Positions 24,262-33,240 of a DNA stretch of 64,000 nt are shown here, piece after piece (the first letter of the stretch is position 1; each line of letters opens with the position of its first letter). Below the pieces are notes generated by a model. The model made no database searches, was not told the origin of the DNA, and worked only from the letters and a program-made list of their open reading frames with translations. The DNA is from an uncultured Elusimicrobia bacterium (GTDB lineage Bacteria > Elusimicrobiota > Endomicrobiia > Endomicrobiales > CAIRNS01): positions 1-64,000 of the forward strand of contig CAIRNS010000029.1 in the NCBI GenBank assembly GCA_903880015.1. Reading direction: 5' to 3'. The translations under genes were made by a program, and so were the position numbers.

Positions 24262-26190
24262 TCACATCTTAAATAGATTCTTTACGGCATCACCCGCCTG
24301 CTTCTTAAGGTCTTCGGCGGCTTTATTCTTTTCCTGATTGACGCGGTCCTTCATTTCATTTTCGCGGGAGGATGCCTGCGATTTTGCAGCATCTACCTGA
24401 GCCTGCAAACCATTCTGCTTCCCCGTTAACTGACCAAGCAGTTCATCCCGCTTCGCGGAAAATTGCCCCAGCAGTTCCTGCTTTTTTTGTTCAGTAAGCT
24501 TATCGATTTCAGCACGCACGCGGCTTTGCGCTTCAGCCATCTTATCGCCAAATAGCTTTTGAAGGCGGTCAGAAAGCAACTTGTCTATGTTTGACGACAC
24601 CGACATAGAAAGATTGTCCATGGTTCCGCTCGTTTTCGCCGTTACCTGGATTTTGGGAATACCATCCCAAAGTTTGGCAAGGGTTGCGTGCAATTCATCA
24701 ACAGCAGTCGATGAACGAACCAAAGAAAATTGAGATATCGTTAAATCCATAGTACAGTCAATCGTGTCGTTTTGCAGCATGAAGCGCGCATTGACTTCGG
24801 CAGTCCCAGACTCAAAAGGCGGCAAATACTCAGAGCTCGGGATACCCAAGTCCGCCGGATTCATGCCGGCATAATTAACTGTAATAGTGTCTTGCGGAAC
24901 CGCAATACAATGATTAAACAACGCTTCGAGAGCCAATTTCTTCCCAGCCTGCGTTCCATGCAGCTTTGCAACCAATGGTCTACCCAGCAGGACGGGATCA
25001 GAAGTAATGTCAGTGACAGTCCCGGTAAAAGCAAGTGGTTCCCCTTGTTTACCCGTACCGCCGGTTGTGCCGTTCATGGCCATCATGGCTATAAGAAAAT
25101 CTGGAGGATTATAGGCGGTTGGAAAACTGACATCCGTGCCACGCTGGCGTTTGCGTACGATTTTCGTATCATCCTTCTTTCGCGGCGGCATATATTTCTG
25201 AACCAGATGCATATAATACATCGCTGATTGTACACGGTTGACCCACAGTGGGCCGAACAGCGATTGCGACACATTGCCTACGGAAAGCGAAGGAAGTTTA
25301 AGCTTTGATGAAACTGATCTCCAATCGCTGTCTTTAAGTGCATTAATCTTGACAATCATATCCTTCTGGTCGCCGAAATCAGCCGTTAGTCGGGTTTTCA
25401 TCGTGGCAATGTCGCTCACGGTTTTCTCAGTATCTTCTTTAACCTGCTTTAACTGAGCAAGTTTTGCTTTTGCTGCGGCTATGTCTTCGACAGAATTAAC
25501 CTTAATTTTTGAAACATCATCAATCGCTGCCCGCAGTGCAGCACTCTTTTGATCGACATTAATGGCACCGATAGATGTCTGATACTGCGCATATTTGTCC
25601 TGGACACCCTTCTGCAGGGTATCCATCTCTTTAATTGATGAAAGGTCCGCAGCAGATATAAGTTTTTCAGGGGAAAAATTCTTCAGCATGCCCTGCGCTG
25701 AAGTAATGGCTGCGACAGAAGGCAGTCCGGAAACTTCCTTCGAACCTTTTTCCTTAATTGCATTAAAAAGCTTATAACTTATGCTGTTCTTGTTTTCTTT
25801 AGCGGCGTTTTTCTCAAGTGCAGCTATTTTTTTAGGCGGCAAAGCACCCGACACATCGCGCCGCGTACCCCACGAAATACCCGTGACGGACATTTCATTG
25901 ATAATAAGCTTTTTTGACAGTAACGGCAGGGGCTTCATGCTGAATTGGACCCGTTCAAAGGCAAAGAGGTTCTTCCAAACATCACTTTTGTCGGCAATAG
26001 TCAGCCCGGATATAGAAATTGATAAATCCCGCATCCGTGTTTTAACCGATGCCACTTCGACTTTCGCGCCAAAAACACCTTCACCCGATGAAATAAGTGC
26101 ATGTTTGAGTATGCTGTCTAAAAAGAAAAAAGTGCCCGCAACCACGGCGACAATAATTAAACCGACAGGAATGACGAATTTCCATCGCAT
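24262..26190 (-). CDS. TIGR03545-family membrane-anchored protein (AsmA-like)
   Basis: A 642-aa protein with one N-terminal transmembrane helix (residues 5-25) and a large periplasmic part. The segment after the anchor (VEVASVKTRMRDLSISISGL and VQFSMKPLPLLSKKLIINEM) resembles AsmA/YhdP-like domains that bridge membranes. A helical middle section follows, then a second AsmA-like beta region and a charged coiled-coil tail (about 545-640) rich in Lys/Gln/Glu. TIGR03545 proteins are typically encoded next to TIGR03546, as here (14 nt apart). The role in envelope lipid or polymer transport is only inferred. Confidence 0.75.
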   Translation of the reverse strand: MRWKFVIPVGLIIVAVVAGTFFFLDSILKHALISSGEGVFGAKVEVASVKTRMRDLSISISGLTIADKSDVWKNLFAFERVQFSMKPLPLLSKKLIINEMSVTGISWGTRRDVSGALPPKKIAALEKNAAKENKNSISYKLFNAIKEKGSKEVSGLPSVAAITSAQGMLKNFSPEKLISAADLSSIKEMDTLQKGVQDKYAQYQTSIGAINVDQKSAALRAAIDDVSKIKVNSVEDIAAAKAKLAQLKQVKEDTEKTVSDIATMKTRLTADFGDQKDMIVKINALKDSDWRSVSSKLKLPSLSVGNVSQSLFGPLWVNRVQSAMYYMHLVQKYMPPRKKDDTKIVRKRQRGTDVSFPTAYNPPDFLIAMMAMNGTTGGTGKQGEPLAFTGTVTDITSDPVLLGRPLVAKLHGTQAGKKLALEALFNHCIAVPQDTITVNYAGMNPADLGIPSSEYLPPFESGTAEVNARFMLQNDTIDCTMDLTISQFSLVRSSTAVDELHATLAKLWDGIPKIQVTAKTSGTMDNLSMSVSSNIDKLLSDRLQKLFGDKMAEAQSRVRAEIDKLTEQKKQELLGQFSAKRDELLGQLTGKQNGLQAQVDAAKSQASSRENEMKDRVNQEKNKAAEDLKKQAGDAVKNLFKM

Positions 26191-26204
26191 AATGTTACTC
26201 CGTT

Positions 26205-26720
26205 TTATTGATTGTATTTGTCATACAGGTTGAGTGAAGAAGAAAGCTTGAAAACTTTCATGATCTTCCATTGTTCGACTTTCGAGGCAAGATTCGCGCG
26301 ATAGTATACGATAAACCAGCGCATTCCCAGAAAAACGGGAACACACAGAATCAGTGCAATACAAAAACTGCCGAGCACAACAGTGTTATTGAAACGGGTA
26401 AATGCAATAAGCGGCAGATTATAGAGATGCGCCCAGACAGGCGTCAATCCGGTTGAGGTGACTAACAGGAAATACCCTATACGGTCAGCCAGCGGATCAG
26501 CGAAATAACCAATGACAGAAAAAAGGGTCGCCATAAGCGCGGCTGAACCTATATTGACATTGAGTAAAAGAATCACCAGCACCATCCCAGCGGTAAGCAG
26601 GTTTTTCGCGGGCAAAATACCAATCATCATGCCCAGCATACATCCGCCGGCGATTTGATTGGGTGAAATTTTTGAATGGAGCGTCGTCATTATGCTCTTA
26701 AGGATTTTTAACCAAAACAT
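26205..26720 (-). CDS. TIGR03546-family membrane protein
   Basis: A 171-aa inner-membrane protein with about four transmembrane segments. It starts with SKISPNQIAGGCMLGMMIGILPAKN, a DUF2062-like opening shared by the TIGR03546 family. The ATG has GGAGG 5 nt upstream and overlaps the phosphatase stop by 13 nt. It is followed 14 nt later by its usual partner TIGR03545. No catalytic motif is visible. Confidence 0.78.
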   Translation of the reverse strand: MFWLKILKSIMTTLHSKISPNQIAGGCMLGMMIGILPAKNLLTAGMVLVILLLNVNIGSAALMATLFSVIGYFADPLADRIGYFLLVTSTGLTPVWAHLYNLPLIAFTRFNNTVVLGSFCIALILCVPVFLGMRWFIVYYRANLASKVEQWKIMKVFKLSSSLNLYDKYNQ

Positions 26721-27358
26721 ACCGCCTCCATAAGTTCCTGTGGATGCTCCACAAACAGATCAGGATGTAATTGTATCAAACTATCATATTCCCCATATCC
26801 ATAGCCGACAGCAATTGAATGAACACCTGCGGACTGAGCGCACAGCACATCATTTACCCCGTCGCCTATAAGAACGGTCTTATTCGGAGCAACGCCTAAT
26901 TTTGACATCATCGCTATAAGAGCGTCCGGGGCAGGTTTTCGTATGTTCATAGTATCACTTCCCCACACCAGCGCGAAATCATCAAATATGCCAAGTCCTT
27001 TAAGAATAACTCGTGAGTGAACTTCCTGCTTATTAGTCAACACTGCCATTGTACCATGCCGGCAACCGCTAATCACCGTCGATATCCCCGGATACAGAAC
27101 AGTTGCATCGAGCAAATGGGTTGAATAGTATTCAAGGAACAATTGTAAACCGTGCTGTCGTTGAGTGACTGATACATTCGGCAACACTAACGCCATAAGC
27201 GCCTTGACACCGTTGCCGATAAACGAACGCATCTCCTTCAACGACAACAGCGGAAGGGTATATATGGTACGGACATGATTTGCCGCAGTCGTCAAATCCT
27301 GCAAAGAATCTATGAGCGTTCCGTCAAGATCAAATACAATTAAATCAAACCGCGTCAT
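26708..27358 (-). CDS. HAD-superfamily phosphatase, phosphoglycolate phosphatase-like
   Basis: A 216-aa HAD hydrolase. Motif I is FDLDGTL (nucleophile Asp), motif II LTNK, then the conserved Lys in RKPAPDAL and the acidic motif IGDGVNDVLCA. The helical cap is of the Gph/PGP type. The substrate is probably a small sugar phosphate or phosphoglycolate, not determinable here. ATG 27358 overlaps the phosphorylase stop as TAATG, so the two are translationally coupled; an open frame back to 27436 is overlap with the phosphorylase gene. Confidence 0.85.
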   Translation of the reverse strand: MTRFDLIVFDLDGTLIDSLQDLTTAANHVRTIYTLPLLSLKEMRSFIGNGVKALMALVLPNVSVTQRQHGLQLFLEYYSTHLLDATVLYPGISTVISGCRHGTMAVLTNKQEVHSRVILKGLGIFDDFALVWGSDTMNIRKPAPDALIAMMSKLGVAPNKTVLIGDGVNDVLCAQSAGVHSIAVGYGYGEYDSLIQLHPDLFVEHPQELMEAVCFG

Positions 27359-29952
27359 TATTGCCAAGTAATCAATCCGGGAATATACAACTCTTTCCCG
27401 TCTCTGAACGGCAGGACACGAACGACATACCCGCATGAACCGACCCGCGCAGCCGTCACAACAGCTTCATACTGATATGTGCCGTTGTCATTGGTTCCGA
27501 CAAGTTTTGTGGGAGTTACGAAGGTTGCACTCAAACGGTGCTTTGAGTCGATATATCCCGCGTATACCTGCACACAGACATCTTCCGGCTTCAAAGAACC
27601 AAGATCGATCTTTGCGTTAACTTTAAATGTCCCGCCAAGCGGGATATCATCGGTAAGATCATCACCCGTTGTAACGATTTTGACGAGCGGCCAGTTAGCG
27701 GTCAATTTCTTTGTCCACTCGGCAAGGCGTTTTACCGGAGAATAGTTATCCTGCGACAAAACACCTGTCTGAGCACTTGCCGGCATATAAAACTTCCGTG
27801 TATATTCTTCTATCATCCGAGTCGAATTAAAGGCAGGACATATCGTCTGCATTGCAATCTTCATCTTGTGTATCCACTGCCGAGGCAAACCATCTTGGCC
27901 TCGTAGATAATACAGCGGGACAATATCTTTTTCAAGAATATCATAAATCGCCTTGCTTTCTATCTCATCTTGATATTCCTGATCAGCATATTCCTCGCCG
28001 GAACCAATAATCCACCCGTTGAGCCCGTTATATCCCTCGCACCACCATCCGTCAAGGATACTCAGATTCAGCACGCCGTTGACCGCCGCTTTCATGCCGC
28101 TCGTGCCCGATGCTTCTGCGGGCCGGCGAGGATTGTTCAGCCAGATGTCCGTTCCCTGAACCAAATAATGAGCAACCGTCATATCATAATCTTCAATAAA
28201 CACTATTTTATGACGCAAATCGTAATCTTTGACGATGTGAATAATAGTTTTGATGACTTCTTTGCCGACATTGTCCTGGGGATGCGCTTTACCGGCGATT
28301 ATCAATTGTACCGGCCGGTCTTTCTGCGTCAATATTTTCTTGAGCCGGTCCATATCGCGAAACAAAAGATTTCCCCGCTTATAGCCCGCAAAGCGGCGCG
28401 AAAAACCAATAGTAAGCGCCTCGGGATCAAGCACTTCTTCGGCCATATTGATTTCATACGGGGATTCGCCACGGCGAATCAGTTGAACCTTCAAGCGCTG
28501 ACGCGCAAACGACACCAGGCGTTCGCGACGGCGTTCATGACTGCGCCATAACTCCGCGTCAGGGATGTCCCCCACCCGCTGCCAAATGGTCAAATCAGCA
28601 GGGTCATCTTTCCAAACCTGCCCGATATAGCGGTCAAATAACCCGGCCATCTCGTAAGAAATCCATGTGTTGGCGTGAATCCCGTTAGTAATTGAAGTAA
28701 TCGGTATGTCGCTGCGCGGCACATTAGGCCAAATGCTCTGCCACATCCCGCGAGAAATGGTCCCGTGCAGGCGACTGACACCATTGGCAAAACCGGTAAA
28801 ACGAAGCGCAAGAACGGTCATTGAAAAATTGCTTTTGAGGTCAGAGGGCGTTTCCCGTCCCAGCGCAAGTAACGTTTCGGCTGTTAACCCCATTTTTTTG
28901 TACAGAGGTAAAATATATTTTTCTATAAGCTCAGGGGAAAAAACCTCGTTGCCGGCAGGCACCGGAGTATGCGTTGTAAAAACGCACGACGCCTTCACGA
29001 GCTCTTTGGCTTCATTAAATGAAAACCCTTTCTCCTCCATATGCATCCGGATGCGCTCAAAAAGTAAAAAAGCGGAGTGACCTTCATTAATATGGATAAC
29101 GCTCGGATTGTATCCAAGCACTTTCAACGCCCGCATACCGCCAATCCCGAGAACAGTCTCCTGGCGAAGGCGCATCTCGCGGTCACCGCCGTAAAGCTGT
29201 GAAGTGATTTCCCGATCTTCAGGGCGATTACCATCGATATCAGTATCAAGCAAATAGAGTTTGACTCGTCCTACCTGAACTTTCCAAATCTGCGCCCAGA
29301 CCTTGCCGCCGGGATGTTCCACACATATCTGCAGGGGCATGCCTTTTTCATCTTTTACCAACTGCATAGGCATTTTAAAAAAATGATTCTCGACATATTC
29401 TTCCTGCTGCCATCCGTCAAAGTTAAGATATTGTTTGAAATAACCATACCGATAGAGAAGTCCGACACCAACAAGGGGCAAGCCCATGTCGCTGGCCGAT
29501 TTGAGATGATCGCCAGAAAGAATCCCCAAGCCACCTGAGTAGATTGGCAAACATTCGCTGATCCCGAATTCAGTTGAAAAATAGGCAATTGATGATCCGT
29601 TTTGATCGGGAAATTCCCTTGAAAACCAAGTCGGCATTTCTAAATAGCGTTTTAATCCGCCAGCTATGCGCTCCAGCTGAGTTACGAAACTATCATCTTT
29701 GGAAAGTTCCTGTAACCGCGTCTGGTCAATAGATCCCAATAACCGCACGGGATTATGATAGGTCTCTTCCCACAAAGCACGGTCCATGCGACGAAAAAGC
29801 TCCACCGCATCGCTGGTCCAGACCCACCAAAGGTTATACGCAATATCCAGAAGAGGGGTTAGATTCTCGGGTAAAGAAGGCACAACGACATACGATGTTG
29901 AGTTTGCAGCTACATATTTCTCCGCGTCTAAATTAAATGGGTCCTTTTGCAT
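27358..29952 (-). CDS. glgP: Alpha-glucan (glycogen/maltodextrin) phosphorylase, TIGR02094 type
   Basis: An 864-aa PLP-dependent phosphorylase releasing glucose-1-phosphate from alpha-1,4-glucans. It has the N-terminal DUF3417 segment (YNLWWVWTSDAVELFRRM), the GT35 core with YFSTEFGISECLPIYSGGLG, THTPVPAGNEVF and YNPSVIHINEGHSAF, and the PLP-lysine region SGTSGMKAAVNGVLNLSI. This is the short, mostly unregulated form found in thermophiles, archaea and many candidate phyla. It sits 14 nt after the VWA-like lipoprotein gene, and the phosphatase gene overlaps its stop codon. Confidence 0.93.
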   Translation of the reverse strand: MQKDPFNLDAEKYVAANSTSYVVVPSLPENLTPLLDIAYNLWWVWTSDAVELFRRMDRALWEETYHNPVRLLGSIDQTRLQELSKDDSFVTQLERIAGGLKRYLEMPTWFSREFPDQNGSSIAYFSTEFGISECLPIYSGGLGILSGDHLKSASDMGLPLVGVGLLYRYGYFKQYLNFDGWQQEEYVENHFFKMPMQLVKDEKGMPLQICVEHPGGKVWAQIWKVQVGRVKLYLLDTDIDGNRPEDREITSQLYGGDREMRLRQETVLGIGGMRALKVLGYNPSVIHINEGHSAFLLFERIRMHMEEKGFSFNEAKELVKASCVFTTHTPVPAGNEVFSPELIEKYILPLYKKMGLTAETLLALGRETPSDLKSNFSMTVLALRFTGFANGVSRLHGTISRGMWQSIWPNVPRSDIPITSITNGIHANTWISYEMAGLFDRYIGQVWKDDPADLTIWQRVGDIPDAELWRSHERRRERLVSFARQRLKVQLIRRGESPYEINMAEEVLDPEALTIGFSRRFAGYKRGNLLFRDMDRLKKILTQKDRPVQLIIAGKAHPQDNVGKEVIKTIIHIVKDYDLRHKIVFIEDYDMTVAHYLVQGTDIWLNNPRRPAEASGTSGMKAAVNGVLNLSILDGWWCEGYNGLNGWIIGSGEEYADQEYQDEIESKAIYDILEKDIVPLYYLRGQDGLPRQWIHKMKIAMQTICPAFNSTRMIEEYTRKFYMPASAQTGVLSQDNYSPVKRLAEWTKKLTANWPLVKIVTTGDDLTDDIPLGGTFKVNAKIDLGSLKPEDVCVQVYAGYIDSKHRLSATFVTPTKLVGTNDNGTYQYEAVVTAARVGSCGYVVRVLPFRDGKELYIPGLITWQ

Positions 29953-29966
29953 TAGATGTCCCTTTC

Positions 29967-31253
29967 CTATTCCAATATACCTTTGATTTTATCCTGATTA
30001 AATCCGCCGCCGGAATCTTTGAGCGCATCAAACATAAAATAACGCACATGAATTTTCTTGCCGGGAACTATATCTTGCAGCATCTTTGTCCAATAATCGA
30101 GTATTTCCGTATTGTATTCTTTTTTAGGCACACAAAATATGACACTGACATCTTTGATATTTTCCCACGGTATACCGGCGATAACTGAGTCCTTCGTGCC
30201 AGCACTTGCAAATGAATTCTTTACTTCATCAATAAGGGTCTTATCCTGAACACCACTCAATTCATACGATCCGGCTGGATCATTTTTCCCGTCACCGATA
30301 ATAATATAGCGAAGCTCGATACCGATGTCTCGGTCAAACGCACCCCATGCACTGACAAGATTCTGAACTTCCATGAAGCTACGCCGGAAAAATGTACCAT
30401 AATCAGTGCCGGCATGAAACACACGCCACCCGGCAGACAAACTTTGATTTACCAAGCGATTGATCGTTTCATTGAGCTCCGCCGCCGAAGGCAACGTTGC
30501 CGTAGAACTACTCGTTCCCACTAAAAAAAATAAATTTGAATTAAGATGAGGGATTGATCCGTACAAACCCATTTTTACTATATCGGGATTAAGCGGCTCC
30601 TTGTTTGCCTCTTCAATGCCGGCAACAAACATAGTAACAAGCTGGGTTACATCGGCTTGCAGTTGACGTACTTTCTCGGGTTGATCGGGCACCGTCACTT
30701 CAACGGAGAACTTATCCAACCCCATTTTAGCCCTAACGATGCAGCGTTTGATCTGCTGAACACTCTGAGGATTAAGAGAGTCATCAAATTTTTCCGGAAC
30801 TGTGGTACGCTCATAATCAAATTTTGTGAGCGATACAGCTAGCAAATTTAAATTCGCATGAACTTCGTCAGCCATGGACAGCATCGCACGTGGTCGTGAA
30901 ACCCCGTTGGCAAGAGCGACAATGACATCGGTAACATTGTCTAGAGCCCGACGCATCCCTTCTCTGTCGAACTGTTTTACAAAATCTCCGCTGACTCGTT
31001 TTGTCCTGACGACAAATGTCTTTTCGTCACTGACAATATTAATTTTATTAACACAATCTCTCAGATCACTAACCACTTCAAGTGCCTGCTCCCGAGAAAT
31101 AGATGCCGCCTTTTTCTGAGTGACCATGGCACTGTGCCAGAAAGAACGACTTGCATCAACACCAATGATGTATACACGCGGCGATTCAGGCGCCCTGCCG
31201 CCGCACGCAGTCAACAACAACACGATTCCGGCAAAAATACGTATACGCCTCAT
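29967..31253 (-). CDS. Lipoprotein with VWA-like MIDAS motif, unknown function
   Basis: A 428-aa protein beginning with a signal peptide and lipobox LTAC (Cys17). Right after a beta strand (RVYIIGV) comes DASRS (33-37), which fits the DxSxS metal-ion-dependent adhesion site of von Willebrand A domains. A later strand reads ELRYIIIGDGKND (313-325), like the 'DG' strand of VWA folds, separated from the first by a long helical insertion. No known family is recognised. Its start overlaps the stop of the polytopic membrane protein by 1 nt, so the two probably act together at the envelope. Confidence 0.6.
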   Translation of the reverse strand: MRRIRIFAGIVLLLTACGGRAPESPRVYIIGVDASRSFWHSAMVTQKKAASISREQALEVVSDLRDCVNKINIVSDEKTFVVRTKRVSGDFVKQFDREGMRRALDNVTDVIVALANGVSRPRAMLSMADEVHANLNLLAVSLTKFDYERTTVPEKFDDSLNPQSVQQIKRCIVRAKMGLDKFSVEVTVPDQPEKVRQLQADVTQLVTMFVAGIEEANKEPLNPDIVKMGLYGSIPHLNSNLFFLVGTSSSTATLPSAAELNETINRLVNQSLSAGWRVFHAGTDYGTFFRRSFMEVQNLVSAWGAFDRDIGIELRYIIIGDGKNDPAGSYELSGVQDKTLIDEVKNSFASAGTKDSVIAGIPWENIKDVSVIFCVPKKEYNTEILDYWTKMLQDIVPGKKIHVRYFMFDALKDSGGGFNQDKIKGILE

Positions 31254-32545
31254 TATACCGCTCCTGATTTTTGATCAGAATTATCCTGACCATTTGTTCT
31301 GTTTTCACCTACGGGACTTTCGAGCGCCGGAACATCATTGAACCTGCGGCCGGGCACAAATTTTCCCCAAAAAATTATTGCATTGTGCAGGAATTGCGAT
31401 TGGAATCCATTAGTACTGAAAACAATCATCGGCACAAAAACGAACAATACAAATAATCCGGTATAAATGCCGGTTAGTGGCAGTTTTGAAGCGACTGCCA
31501 AAGTATAGTACGCATATCCCGCGCCGATAACGGTGATAAAACTTTCCAAAAACATGGAAAAAACCATAATCTCGTTAATTTTACGCTCGTTGCGTATAGT
31601 GCGGCATTCGTTTCGCAAACGGACAAAAAATATGCCCAGAATCGGACCGTAGAAATACGCAATGGCAGATTTGTACATCAACACAGGGAAATTATATGTT
31701 TCCCGACGACGGGCATCTGCGGTGGCAAGAATATAACTGCCAATTGTTGTTACAAAAGGAACGAAAGCGACAATGGGCACCAGTATAAGGTCGAGATACA
31801 CTTTTATCTTTACCGGGAACCAGAATATCAATTGCTTAAGGCCCTCATCTGCGGCGATGAACGGAAGAAGTCCTTTGTGAAAGAGCGGCAAAAATCCCAC
31901 ATAAATGAGACAGACCTCCATAAAAAATAGTATCAAAAATCCGGATGTAAAAAATAAGGCGGGAACCAATATGCTGTAAATAAATTTCCATAAAAGAACA
32001 AAAGTTTTTACCAGCACCATAAAGGGATACACGACAAGGATATACGCCGATATCTGAAATGTGTTCGCTGACGAAAAAGGAAGAAAAAGAACAAATAAGA
32101 GCACTTGCAGTACAAACTGAGTTGTGTTAGACCAGTTAGCGCTAAACAAATGCGGATAATATGAGCGCATGACATCCAACGCCAAAATAAAATATTTCAT
32201 CAAAAAAGGGAATATGAGGAAATAGGAAACAATAAGAATAATAGGGAAACGAAACAACAAATCGCTGATACGATCGATGAAAGGCGCTGGGTCGGGATAA
32301 TGTTCGTCTTTTGCCGTGCGAAACTGTTTGAGCAACTCGCCATCTTTATCTTTGGCAATCTTGGGATAATATTTTTTATAATTTAGTTTAAGGGATGATT
32401 TTGGAAATAGGAAGTAAAGAACACTGTCAACCGTCTCAAAGAGAGCTAAACGCACCATGCCCATCGCTATAAGAATTATACTGATAACACAGAGACCAAT
32501 AATCAACAGATCAAGACCTGTTACAACTAATTTGAATCCGGGCAT
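31253..32545 (-). CDS. Polytopic membrane protein of unknown function
   Basis: A 430-aa inner-membrane protein with roughly eight to ten hydrophobic segments, separated by a conserved-looking cytoplasmic loop (LKLNYKKYYPKIAKDKDGELL near residue 50). It matches no family I know. GGAG lies 7 nt before ATG 32545; an in-frame ATG at 32560 is part of that same ribosome-binding region and is less likely. It is the first gene of an eight-gene operon and overlaps the VWA-like lipoprotein gene by 1 nt. Confidence 0.6.
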   Translation of the reverse strand: MPGFKLVVTGLDLLIIGLCVISIILIAMGMVRLALFETVDSVLYFLFPKSSLKLNYKKYYPKIAKDKDGELLKQFRTAKDEHYPDPAPFIDRISDLLFRFPIILIVSYFLIFPFLMKYFILALDVMRSYYPHLFSANWSNTTQFVLQVLLFVLFLPFSSANTFQISAYILVVYPFMVLVKTFVLLWKFIYSILVPALFFTSGFLILFFMEVCLIYVGFLPLFHKGLLPFIAADEGLKQLIFWFPVKIKVYLDLILVPIVAFVPFVTTIGSYILATADARRRETYNFPVLMYKSAIAYFYGPILGIFFVRLRNECRTIRNERKINEIMVFSMFLESFITVIGAGYAYYTLAVASKLPLTGIYTGLFVLFVFVPMIVFSTNGFQSQFLHNAIIFWGKFVPGRRFNDVPALESPVGENRTNGQDNSDQKSGAV

Positions 32546-32621
32546 AGACAAGCTCCTCATGGATCAAATATATATAATATTAGACCTTTTAATGCTATCA
32601 AAATTTAAAAATATAGTCAAT

Positions 32622-32650
32622 AAAAAAACCGCTCATTTCTGAACGGTTTT
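32622..32650 (-). terminator. Intrinsic terminator after tRNA-Gly
   Basis: The stem AAAACCG-T-TCA / TGA-G-CGGTTTT around a GAAA loop is followed by a T run (32628-32622). It ends the gap-pgk-secG-tRNA-Leu-tRNA-Gly unit and insulates it from the downstream membrane-protein operon. Confidence 0.85.
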
Positions 32651-32688
32651 ATTCAACAAAATATAAATTAATCTATTTGTATACTATA

Positions 32689-32760
32689 AGCGGGAGATGG
32701 GGCTTGAACCCACGACCTTCTCGTTGGCAACGAGACGTTCTACCACTGAACTACTCCCGC
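32689..32760 (-). tRNA. tRNA-Gly (GCC)
   Basis: The cloverleaf has acceptor GCGGGAG/CTCCCGC, anticodon arm TCTCG-TTGCCAA-CGAGA (anticodon GCC), T arm GTGGG-TTCAAGC-CCCAT and discriminator T. The 3' CCA is not encoded. It is co-directional with tRNA-Leu, 32 nt downstream of it. Confidence 0.97.
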
Positions 32761-32792
32761 AGAAAACCGATAATGTACTATAAAAATATGTA

Positions 32793-32874
32793 TGCTTGGG
32801 GCGGGACTTGAACCCGCATCCCGTTAGGGACACGCCCCTCAAACGTGCGCGTATGCCAATTCCGCCACCCAAGC
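32793..32874 (-). tRNA. tRNA-Leu (GAG)
   Basis: A class II tRNA of 82 nt: acceptor GCTTGGG/CCCAAGC, anticodon arm CACGT-TTGAGGG-GCGTG (anticodon GAG), long variable arm TCCC-TAAC-GGGA, T arm GCGGG-TTCAAGT-CCCGC, discriminator A. CCA is not encoded. It follows secG by 20 nt, so it is likely cut from the gap-pgk-secG transcript. Confidence 0.97.
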
Positions 32875-32894
32875 ACTGAACTCTGATACTAAAT

Positions 32895-33200
32895 CTATTT
32901 TGGCAGAGGAACGCTCGGAGGGGTCACCGGAATATACGGTATCTGGCTCGTCACAGAACGCGTTGAAAGCCGCGAACTGACTATGGTCATAACGAGAGAA
33001 GAAGCCATAAAAACGATTGCCATAGCTACGGTGACTTTTTTAATAAAAGCCAACCCTGACGGCGCACTAAACAACTGATCCGACCCGCCGCCACTGCCAA
33101 AAAGCCCGGATATGCCCGAACCTTTTCCGGCCTGCAACAGCACAATGAGAATCAGTGAAACACACGCAATAAGATGGATAATGAGAAGAATTGTTTGCAT
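32895..33200 (-). CDS. secG: Preprotein translocase subunit SecG
   Basis: A 101-aa inner-membrane protein with two transmembrane helices: the first at residues 3-23, the second near 55-70 after the loop with QAGKGSGISGLFGSGGGSDQLF, a SecG hallmark. It stimulates SecYEG-dependent protein export. It lies 40 nt after pgk, an arrangement common in many phyla, and is followed by tRNA-Leu. Confidence 0.93.
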   Translation of the reverse strand: MQTILLIIHLIACVSLILIVLLQAGKGSGISGLFGSGGGSDQLFSAPSGLAFIKKVTVAMAIVFMASSLVMTIVSSRLSTRSVTSQIPYIPVTPPSVPLPK

Positions 33201-33240
33201 TTTATTATTATATCACATTTACCTATTGAAATCAAACTAT

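Noticed and set aside
27359-27436. An N-terminal extension of the HAD phosphatase
   Set aside because: It overlaps the coding end of the alpha-glucan phosphorylase and lacks similarity; the TAATG overlap gives a natural start at 27358.
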